Shown here: positions 29,906-36,913 of the stretch, piece by piece | Layout of the letters: the number at the start of each line of letters is the position of its first letter | Numbering within the stretch: the stretch's first letter is position 1 | NCBI RefSeq assembly: GCF_024733845.1 | Contig: NZ_JANRHG010000006.1 | Span: 120,034 to 184,033, forward strand | Source: Neomoorella sulfitireducens | GTDB lineage: Bacteria > Bacillota > DSM-521 > Neomoorellales > Neomoorellaceae | Reading direction: 5' to 3' | Length of the DNA stretch: 64,000 nt | Notes under the pieces: model-generated | Databases searched by the model: none | What the model was told of the DNA's origin: nothing | The model's input: only the letters and a program-made list of their open reading frames with translations | Position numbers and translations under genes: made by a program

Positions 29906-31309
29906 TTAAAAATAAAGATCCCTTTCCCCGGCGGCGATGCGCTCCAAGCGGCGTTCGGTTTCCACCCGTATAGCTTCACTGGGTATCTGGGCCAGGTGCT
30001 CTCTAATGGCCGCTTCCCCCGCTTCCCGGGTAGCCGGACCGGCGTAGTCCAGCAGGTATTCTTTAAAGGTCAGGATGGCGTTGGGCTGGCATACATGCTG
30101 GATCTCGCCGGTTTTGGCCAGGGCCATAAAGCGATCGCCGGTACGGCCGCGGCGGTAGCAGGCCGTGCAGTAGCTTGGGAGATAACCGCGCCGGCACAGG
30201 TCGCGGATTACTTCATCCGGGTGGCGGTGGTCGCCGATTTCAAATTGGGGTACGTCGTCGCTGTTTTCAGCATAGTGACGGCCGTAGCCGCCTACACCGG
30301 TGCAGGAGCCGGCGCTGAGCTGGGATAATCCTAAGGCTAAAAGTTCCGTCCGCAGTTCCGGCGTCTCCCGGGTAGATATAATCATGCCGGTATAGGGCAC
30401 GGCCAGGCGGATGATGGCTACAATCTTCTTAAAATCTTCATCCTCAACCAGGTAAGGGAAATTCTCCAGGTTAATGCCGTAAGCCGGTCGCAGGCGGGGA
30501 ACGGAGATTGTATGCGGCCCGACGCCGAAGGCCTGCTCCAGGTGGCGGGCATGGTAGAGCAGGCCCATCACTTCAAACTTGTAATCGTAGAGGCCGAAAA
30601 GGACGCCCAGGCCAACGTCGTCGATGCCGCCCTCCATGGCCCGGTCCATGGCCGTAGTGTGCCAGTCGTAATCAGCTTTAGGACCGCCGGGGTGCATGTA
30701 GGCATAGGTCGGCCGGTGGTAGGTTTCCTGGAAAAGGATATAGGTGCCGATGCCCGCGGCCTTTAACTGGCGGTAGGCGTCGACGGTGGTCGCGGCGATA
30801 TTGATATTGACCCGGCGGATGTTGCCCCTGGCCTCGGTTATGTGATAGATACGGTCGATTACCTCCAGGACGTAGTCAAGGGGGCAGTGGACGGGGTCCT
30901 CCCCCGCTTCCAGGGCCAGGCGTTTATGCCCCAGGGATTCTAAAATACGTACCTCCCGCTCCAGTTCCTCCGGTTCCAGGCGACGGCGTTCAAATTTGTT
31001 GTCCCGCCGGTAACCGCAGTAGCGGCAGTTGTTAACGCAGTAGTCGCTGAAGTAAAGGGGAGCAAAGAGAACCATACGCCGGCCGTAAATCTTTTCCTTT
31101 ATTTCCCTGGCGGCGGCAAACATCAGCCGGCGCACATCTGTATCGTCATTCTGGAGCAGCACGGCCACTTCATAGGGCTCCAGCCCCTTTGCTTCCCGCG
31201 CCTTTTCCACAATGCGGGCTGTTTCATCCCGCGTCGCCCCTTTGGCTTCTTCCAGATAACCCTCTATTTCTTCATGATCGATAAAATCGGCACGATAATT
31301 GTGCTGCAT
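29906..31309 (-). CDS. hydG: [FeFe]-hydrogenase maturase HydG
   Basis: Radical SAM tyrosine lyase that makes the CO and CN ligands of the H-cluster. 467 residues. N-terminal CVNNCRYC (Cys91, 95, 98) binds the SAM [4Fe-4S] cluster; C-terminal Cys381, 384 and 407 form the CX2CX22C motif that distinguishes HydG from ThiH and holds the second Fe-S cluster. Follows hydE by 25 bases. Required for activity of the hydrogenase encoded 17 kb away on the same strand. Confidence 0.96.
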   Translation of the reverse strand: MQHNYRADFIDHEEIEGYLEEAKGATRDETARIVEKAREAKGLEPYEVAVLLQNDDTDVRRLMFAAAREIKEKIYGRRMVLFAPLYFSDYCVNNCRYCGYRRDNKFERRRLEPEELEREVRILESLGHKRLALEAGEDPVHCPLDYVLEVIDRIYHITEARGNIRRVNINIAATTVDAYRQLKAAGIGTYILFQETYHRPTYAYMHPGGPKADYDWHTTAMDRAMEGGIDDVGLGVLFGLYDYKFEVMGLLYHARHLEQAFGVGPHTISVPRLRPAYGINLENFPYLVEDEDFKKIVAIIRLAVPYTGMIISTRETPELRTELLALGLSQLSAGSCTGVGGYGRHYAENSDDVPQFEIGDHRHPDEVIRDLCRRGYLPSYCTACYRRGRTGDRFMALAKTGEIQHVCQPNAILTFKEYLLDYAGPATREAGEAAIREHLAQIPSEAIRVETERRLERIAAGERDLYF

Positions 31310-31334
31310 GGCAATTCCTCCATTCAGAAAAAAT

Positions 31335-32387
31335 CTAATTCATAACAGGTTTCAAGGTGTGTCCCGGTCCCCGCCCCAGCCGCCGTCCTAAAGCACGCAC
31401 CATGCCTTCCAGGCAGGTACGGCAGTCTTCCGGGCCTTCAGTGACGCAAATCTTATTGGGATAGATTTGATAATCGGCCCGGTATTTGGTAGGCGTTAGG
31501 TTGGGCATGATGACATTTGCCCCCCTCTGCAGGGCGAGCTGGCGGCCATTGGGGGCCAGGGTGCCCACCGCCGTTGTCGCCGGCAAGTGGGCATAGGGTA
31601 TGACCAGCCTGGCGGTAGCCACCACCCGGTAGGTAAGGTCCAGGCTCCCTGCCGGTTCCCCGCCCAGGGGTGTTGCCGGGTGGGGGATAAAGGGGCCTAA
31701 GCCTGCCATTTCCACGTCCAGCTGCCGCAGGAGGATTAAATCATCGGCCAGATCCTCCAGAGTTTGACCCGGCAGGCCGATAATGTTACCCGACCCCACC
31801 TGATAACCAAGCTCCCGCAGCCACCGGAGGCACATGAGGCGCTCCTCCCAGTTCATACCTGGATGCAGGCGGGCATAGAGGTCGGCATTGGCCGTCTCGT
31901 GTTTCAGTAGATAGCGGTCCGCCCCGGCCTCCCGCCACATGGCGTATTCTTCCCGGGAGCGCTCCCCCACGCACAAGGTTACGGCTACCCCCAGCTTCTT
32001 TATTTCCCTTATTATCCCGGCCAGCACCGGGCCGGTATACCAGGGGTCTTCCCCCGACTGGAGGACGATGGTGCCGTAACCCAGTTCCGCCCCGCGCCTG
32101 GCGACGGCCACAATATCTTCCGGCATCAAGCGGTATCGCCGTAACGTAACATTGTCGGCCCGCAGGCCACAGTAATAACATCGACGGCGGCAGTAATTGG
32201 AAAACTCGATGACGCCGCGCAGGTGAACCTCATCACCGGCCACCCGCGCCCGAACGCTGTCCGCCAGGCGGCAGAGGGCTTCTTCCTCCACACCGGGGGC
32301 GGCGGCCAGCAGGTTTATGATGTCTTCCCTGGCAAGTTCTTCCCCGGCAGCCGCCTTCTCTAAGCTGGTGGCAAATTCCTTTCGCAC
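31335..32387 (-). CDS. hydE: [FeFe]-hydrogenase maturase HydE
   Basis: Radical SAM maturase of 350 residues involved in building the dithiolate bridge of the H-cluster. CRRRCYYC (Cys66, 70, 73) is the SAM cluster motif; GEDPWYTGP and GNIIGLPGQTLEDLADD are conserved family segments. C-terminal cysteines (Cys in ICVTEGPEDC and CRTC) may hold the optional second cluster found in some HydE. Part of the TM1266-hydE-hydG operon; hydF is not in the window. Confidence 0.95.
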   Translation of the reverse strand: MRKEFATSLEKAAAGEELAREDIINLLAAAPGVEEEALCRLADSVRARVAGDEVHLRGVIEFSNYCRRRCYYCGLRADNVTLRRYRLMPEDIVAVARRGAELGYGTIVLQSGEDPWYTGPVLAGIIREIKKLGVAVTLCVGERSREEYAMWREAGADRYLLKHETANADLYARLHPGMNWEERLMCLRWLRELGYQVGSGNIIGLPGQTLEDLADDLILLRQLDVEMAGLGPFIPHPATPLGGEPAGSLDLTYRVVATARLVIPYAHLPATTAVGTLAPNGRQLALQRGANVIMPNLTPTKYRADYQIYPNKICVTEGPEDCRTCLEGMVRALGRRLGRGPGHTLKPVMN

Positions 32388-32483
32388 AGTCGAACCTCCT
32401 CTACCGTCATTGCTATAAACCCGTTCTAAAACCTCAGCCCCCGTAGAGACATACTTATGCAGGCAATGCGTCTGACATGGCCG

Positions 32484-32738
32484 TTACTTCTCTTTACCCG
32501 TCAGGGCAGCCCGTACTTTTACGCCCGGCAGGCTGCCCAGTTTTCCCGTCAGGGCGCCGATGGTGTCGGTCGTCCCGTCCACGATTAAAGCGATAACGGC
32601 CACGCCCCGTTCCCGGTAGGGAATACCCATGCGGCCGACGATGCAGTCGCCGTAATCACTCAGGATGGCATTAACGCGGGAGGCAATATGTTCCCGGTCT
32701 TCAATAACTATACCGACGACTCCCAGGCGGTTTTCCAT
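32484..32738 (-). CDS. TM1266-family iron-only hydrogenase system regulator
   Basis: 84-residue ACT-like (ferredoxin-fold) protein of the TM1266 family, with start RLGVVGIVIEDREHIASRVNAILSDYG and GRMGIPYRERGVAVIALIVDG. It commonly heads hydEFG operons and is named a regulator by genome context. AAGGAGG site before ATG. First gene of the maturation operon, with a possible structured leader upstream. Ligand unknown. Confidence 0.85.
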   Translation of the reverse strand: MENRLGVVGIVIEDREHIASRVNAILSDYGDCIVGRMGIPYRERGVAVIALIVDGTTDTIGALTGKLGSLPGVKVRAALTGKEK

Positions 32739-32820
32739 CCATATCCTCCTTACCGGCCTTATCCTTCATAGCCCGGCCATGCCCCTTGATTCCGGTAGCT
32801 CCAGGCGACATTAACCAACC

Positions 32821-33000
32821 AAAAAACGCTTCCCAGTCCGACTATCGGCCGGCAAGCGTTAGCAATAACCCCTCATGGTAATTCCCTCCTCCCCTGAGGC
32901 TCAGGTTGCCCCTTACCGCAGGATTAATTTTTGTCGCCCTCCCGCACCGGTTACGTATAAACCCATACGGTCAGGTTTGTTCTAGATCTATTTTGCACGA
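32821..33000 (-). ncRNA. Candidate structured leader of hydEG operon with terminator
   Basis: Intergenic region on the minus strand ahead of the TM1266 gene. Its 3' part is a clear terminator: AACGCTT/AAGCGTT (32825-32831, 32854-32860) closed over a GCC/CCGATAGTCGG inner stem and followed by TTTTTTGG. Upstream are further possible stems: CCTGAG/CTCAGG near 32895-32910 nested within GGTAA/TTACC, and CGTAT/ATACG near 32960-32975. A terminator in a leader with several stems suggests attenuation or a riboswitch. I could not match it to a known class. It could instead end an unseen upstream transcript. The wider gap 32739-33104 shows no gene. Confidence 0.4.
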
Positions 33001-33104
33001 TTAATAACCAAAAGGCAACAAATTTTTCTGCCACTCCTGGAGGAATTTTTTACCCGGCGGCGAAGAAGTATCCATAATAAATGTGCCTGGAAAGGAGAGT
33101 ACGG

Positions 33105-33620
33105 ATGGAAGAAATCCTGCAACAGCTCCTTCAGGGAATGGAAGAGATTAAAAAAACATTACAACAGCATACCGCAATCTTGCAGCAACACACTGAAACC
33201 CTTAACCAGCATACGGCAATCTTGCAGCAGCACACTGAAACCCTTAACCAGCATACGGCAATCTTGCAGCAGCACACTGAAACCCTCGACCAGCATACGG
33301 CAATCTTGCAGCAGCACACTGAAACCCTCGACCAGCATACGGCAATCTTACAGCAGCACACTGAAACCCTCGACCAGCACAGCAAGCAGCTAGACTACCT
33401 GCAGCAAAGGCAGATTAGAATTGAAAACCGTCTGGACAACGAGCTCTTGTCGAAAATCAACGTCCTGTTCGACGCTTTTGAGCTGCGGGGAGATGACATT
33501 GCCAGATTGCGGAAACACCTGGATGAACGCCTCGACGTAATCACCCTGGATATTAATTACCTGCTGGGTAGGACCGCCCGCCAGGAAACGGCCCTCATGG
33601 AATTAAGAAAGGCCAGGTAA
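33105..33620 (+). CDS. Tandem-repeat coiled-coil protein
   Basis: 171-residue protein of unknown function. Residues 21-90 are five copies of a 14-residue unit, QHTAILQQHTETL(N/D), i.e. ten heptads with Ile/Leu at core positions and His/Gln/Thr on the surface, predicted to form a long coiled coil. The C-terminal 65 residues (LDYLQQRQIRIE onward) lose the strict repeat but remain helical. ATG at 33105 chosen for AAAGGAGAG eight bases upstream; an ATG at 33081 is in frame but poorly placed. No signal or membrane segment. Isolated on the plus strand between minus-strand operons. Confidence 0.75.
   Translation: MEEILQQLLQGMEEIKKTLQQHTAILQQHTETLNQHTAILQQHTETLNQHTAILQQHTETLDQHTAILQQHTETLDQHTAILQQHTETLDQHSKQLDYLQQRQIRIENRLDNELLSKINVLFDAFELRGDDIARLRKHLDERLDVITLDINYLLGRTARQETALMELRKAR
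33165..33374 (+). repeat. Five tandem 42-bp repeats inside coiled-coil gene
   Basis: Five in-frame 42-base units (33165, 33207, 33249, 33291, 33333), nearly identical at DNA level. The last codon varies between Asn (aac) in the first two and Asp (gac) in the others, and a few silent changes occur. High DNA identity implies recent expansion. Confidence 0.9.
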
Positions 33621-33639
33621 AGTACCCGGCCAAAGTTCG

Positions 33640-34725
33640 CTAATCATCGCCAAAACTGATGCCTATAGCCCGGGCCGTGGCCAGGAGCTGGTGATCCAAG
33701 GGTATGGTCCGGGGTTTGCCGACCGCCTCTTCCAGGGTAACGTAAGAAATGGTATTGCCCTGGAGGCAGACCATCACCCCGTGGACGCCCTTGACGGCCA
33801 GCTCCGCTGCCGCGACGCCGAAACGGGTGGCCAGAACCCGGTCGTAGGACGACGGCGAGCCGCCCCGCTGGATATGGCCCAGGACCGTCACCCGGGTTTC
33901 AATGCCGCTCTTTTCTTCGATTAGCTTCCCTACCAACTGACCAATTCCGCCTAAGCGTACCCTCTCTACGCTCCCCTCCACCGTACGCTGTACAACCAGT
34001 TCTCCCTCCGGCGACTTGACCCCCTCGGCGACAACGACAATACTGAAAGGTTTACCCTCGGCCCTGCGGGCTTCTATTTTTTTCAGCACGCTTTCAATAT
34101 GCCAGGGAATTTCCGGTATCAGGATGACATCGGCCCCGCCGGCCAGGCCGCTGTAAAGAGCGATCCAGCCGGCATAGCGGCCCATGAGTTCCAGGACCAT
34201 GACCCGGTGATGGGATTCGGCCGTGGTATGCAGCTTGTCCAGGGCTTCGGTGGCCGTCCTGACGGCCGTGTCGAAGCCGAAGGTCTGATCCGTGGCCGCC
34301 AGGTCGTTGTCAATGGTTTTGGGAACGCCGATAACCCGCGCTCCCCTGGCCTTGAAGTCCCTGGCCCCGGCCAGGGTGCCGTCGCCACCCACCACCAGCA
34401 GCACTTCGATGCCCATTTGCTCCAGACGGTCTATGGCCTTGTCTGACATATCACGGAAAATAACATCACCGTTTTCTTTAACGGGGAAGTAAAAGGGATT
34501 GCTGCGGTTGTTTGTCCCCAGGATGGTACCGCCCCGGTGCAGGAGGCCGGAGATGGCCGGCGGGTCCAGTTTAATGTAACGCCCTTCCACCACGCCGGTG
34601 TAACCGTCGAGGAAACCAATCATCTCATAACCATACCTGTTGGCCGTTTTTGTCGCCGCCCGGATGACGGCATTGAGGCCGGGACAATCTCCACCGCCGG
34701 TAAGGATGCCTAGACGTTTAGGCAT
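33640..34725 (-). CDS. pfkA: 6-phosphofructokinase
   Basis: Phosphorylates fructose 6-phosphate in glycolysis, 361 residues. Motifs: LTGGGDCPGLNAVIRA, GGDGTLAG, catalytic TIDND (137-141), MGRYAGWIA, and HIQRGGSPS. Phosphoryl-donor residues are mixed: Gly116 (E. coli Gly104) points to ATP, while Lys136 (E. coli Gly124) is the residue seen in PPi-dependent enzymes. The Gly/Lys combination also occurs in group III ATP-PFKs, so donor use is uncertain. Follows polX by 15 bases. Confidence 0.92.
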   Translation of the reverse strand: MPKRLGILTGGGDCPGLNAVIRAATKTANRYGYEMIGFLDGYTGVVEGRYIKLDPPAISGLLHRGGTILGTNNRSNPFYFPVKENGDVIFRDMSDKAIDRLEQMGIEVLLVVGGDGTLAGARDFKARGARVIGVPKTIDNDLAATDQTFGFDTAVRTATEALDKLHTTAESHHRVMVLELMGRYAGWIALYSGLAGGADVILIPEIPWHIESVLKKIEARRAEGKPFSIVVVAEGVKSPEGELVVQRTVEGSVERVRLGGIGQLVGKLIEEKSGIETRVTVLGHIQRGGSPSSYDRVLATRFGVAAAELAVKGVHGVMVCLQGNTISYVTLEEAVGKPRTIPLDHQLLATARAIGISFGDD

Positions 34726-34740
34726 GGATGTCTCACCTCG

Positions 34741-36564
34741 TCATTTCCCACCTTTTTCCCGGTTTCTTTTGAGCCTCGCCAGCAGTCGTTCCAGTCCCCA
34801 TGTATTGACCACATTCTCCGGTTCCAACCAGCCGCGCCGGGCGGTAAGAACGCCGTATTCCATGTCTGCCAGGCGGCCAGGATCATGGGCGTCGGTGTTG
34901 ATGGCTATGGAGACGCCGTATTCTTTCGCCAGGCGGACGGCCGTATCATTTAAGTCCAGACGATCGGGGCTGGCGTTGATCTCCAGGATGGTGCCCGTCT
35001 CCGCCGCTAGCTCAATAATCCTGGCGACGTCTACAGCATAGGGACGACGCCGACCCAGCATGCGGCCGGTAGGGTGTCCCAGAATATCCACATAAGGATG
35101 GCGCAGGGCCGCCTCCAGCCGGGCCATTATCTGCCCTTCTTCCTGGCGGAAGCCTGTATGGACGGAAGCAATGACCAGGTCGAATTCCTTTAAGATTTCA
35201 TCTTCATAATCCAGGCTGCCGTCGGCCAGGATATCGACTTCAATTCCGGCAAGGATGGTAATGTCTTCTAGTTCGTCATTCAAGCGGGCTATTTCCTCCC
35301 GCTGGGCCTTCACCTGTTCGACACTGAGGCCCCGGGCCACCACCAGGGACCGGGAGTGGTCGGTAATGGCCAGATAGCGGTAACCTCGCCGGCGGGCTGC
35401 CGCTGCCGTGGCGGCTATTGTCTCCACGCCGTCGCTGTAGCGGCTGTGCATGTGCAGGTCACCACGGATGTCTTCCACAGTAATAAGGCGGGGCAACTCA
35501 CCCTTTAAGGCAGCTTCTATCTCGCCCCGGTCCTCCCTTAATTCGGGTACGATGTAGGGTAAACCCAGGCGATGGTAAAAAGCAGCCTCTCCTGCAATAC
35601 TTCCCGCCGGTTCCGCTTCAATCTCCCTGTTCTCGCGAATTTCCTCTCCCTTCTCCAGTCCCGGCACCGCCTCACCCTTCACCGCTTCCTCTTCGGCCAG
35701 CCAGCGGGGTGTAATCAACCCTATATCGGCGGCCTTTAAACCCCGTGCCAATGCCAGTCGCAGCAGTCCTTTCCTGTGACCTTTAGAACCGGTGGCATAA
35801 AATACGGTGGCTGCAAATTCCCCTGGAGGAACCATGATAATCTCGACTTTGACCCCCAGGACCGTCCTTAAGGAAAGACGGTCCGGCTCCCTGGCAAGCA
35901 CTTCCTTAACCTGGGGACAGTGGCCCATGACTTCCGCCACCTGGTTACCGGGACGTACCGCTACCACCAGGTCGATATCGCCCACCATCTCGCAACCGCG
36001 GCGGACGCTGCCGGCTACGGCTACCTTCTCAACCCCTGGTATATTGAGGAGCTGGTCCTGGAATAGCAGGGCCAGAGGTCTGGCTATTCCCAGGGGCACC
36101 TGCTCCCTTACTTCCTTTAACATTTCTATGCCCTGCAGGATGGCCAGCTCCGTCTTGCTTCCCAGTCCAGGCAGGGTCCTGATACGTTTTTCCCGGGCCG
36201 CCCTTTCCAGCTCTTCCAGGGTAGTAATGCCCAGGCCCTGGTGAATCTGGCGTACCGAACGGCATCCCAGGCCGGGTATAGCTAACATTTCCCTCAAGCC
36301 GGGCGGGATTTCCCGGCGCAAGTTTTCCAGAAAGGTAGAACGGCCGGTGGTTAAAAGCTCGGCTATCTTTTTGGCCAGGTTTTTGCCTACCCCCGGGATC
36401 TCTTCCAGGGCACCCCGGGCATAAAGGGAGGCGGCCTCTTCTTCCAGGTTTTCCAGGGCCCGGGCGGCACGGTGATAGGCGCGGACTTTAAAGGGTTCTT
36501 CTCCCTTTAATTCAAGCAAGTCGCCCATTTCCGTTAGTGCCCAGGCCAGCTCCAGGTTGGTCAA
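34741..36564 (-). CDS. polX: DNA polymerase/3'-5' exonuclease PolX
   Basis: 607-residue family X polymerase with C-terminal PHP domain, for DNA repair synthesis. N-terminal helix-hairpin-helix region (IPGVGKNLAKKI, IPGLGCRSV, LPGLGSKTE). Polymerase palm: GSVRRGCEMVGDIDLV gives Asp196 and Asp198; the third catalytic position, normally Asp, is Glu241 (VKVEIIMVP). PHP domain starts at DLHMHSRYSDG (His371, His373) with ITDHSRS, a GIEVDI acidic residue, and INTDAHDP near the end. TTG start overlaps the zapA stop by four bases, so translation is coupled. Confidence 0.92.
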   Translation of the reverse strand: MTNLELAWALTEMGDLLELKGEEPFKVRAYHRAARALENLEEEAASLYARGALEEIPGVGKNLAKKIAELLTTGRSTFLENLRREIPPGLREMLAIPGLGCRSVRQIHQGLGITTLEELERAAREKRIRTLPGLGSKTELAILQGIEMLKEVREQVPLGIARPLALLFQDQLLNIPGVEKVAVAGSVRRGCEMVGDIDLVVAVRPGNQVAEVMGHCPQVKEVLAREPDRLSLRTVLGVKVEIIMVPPGEFAATVFYATGSKGHRKGLLRLALARGLKAADIGLITPRWLAEEEAVKGEAVPGLEKGEEIRENREIEAEPAGSIAGEAAFYHRLGLPYIVPELREDRGEIEAALKGELPRLITVEDIRGDLHMHSRYSDGVETIAATAAAARRRGYRYLAITDHSRSLVVARGLSVEQVKAQREEIARLNDELEDITILAGIEVDILADGSLDYEDEILKEFDLVIASVHTGFRQEEGQIMARLEAALRHPYVDILGHPTGRMLGRRRPYAVDVARIIELAAETGTILEINASPDRLDLNDTAVRLAKEYGVSIAINTDAHDPGRLADMEYGVLTARRGWLEPENVVNTWGLERLLARLKRNREKGGK

Positions 36565-36836
36565 CCCCGTTTTTCCTCCTGTATCAATTTTACCAGGGTT
36601 TCATAATCCTGCTGGACTTTGTAAAGTTCATCGGCAATGTTCAGGGCAGCCAGCACGGCGACCTTTACCGGGGGGTAATGGGGGAATTTATGGCTGACCT
36701 GGCGCATCTTTTTATCCACATACGAAGCCAGCATCTGGATGTATTCCGGCTCTTCCCCCTTCACTACGTATTCCTGTCCGTTAATATTGACCGTAGTCCT
36801 ACCCGTAGCAGCATTCACCTTTTCTGCCTGAAGCAA
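36561..36836 (-). CDS. zapA: Cell division protein ZapA
   Basis: 91-residue FtsZ-ring-associated protein. Typical start VNINGQEYVVKGEEPEYIQMLASYVDKKM, the ZapA fold, followed by a coiled-coil C-terminus ALNIADELYKVQQDYETLVKLIQEEK. Stimulates FtsZ filament bundling at midcell. Lies between pheT and polX in an order common in Firmicutes. Confidence 0.9.
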   Translation of the reverse strand: MLQAEKVNAATGRTTVNINGQEYVVKGEEPEYIQMLASYVDKKMRQVSHKFPHYPPVKVAVLAALNIADELYKVQQDYETLVKLIQEEKRG

Positions 36837-36913
36837 GTTTACCCCTCCCTCGGCCTGGATATATCTTTGTTTGTTCGCTTTAAGTTATAGAAAATCCTGC
36901 CAGGGATTAAAAT

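Noticed and set aside
33165..33374. Repeat array as a CRISPR
   Set aside because: Units are contiguous with no spacers, keep one reading frame and encode heptads, so this is a protein repeat.
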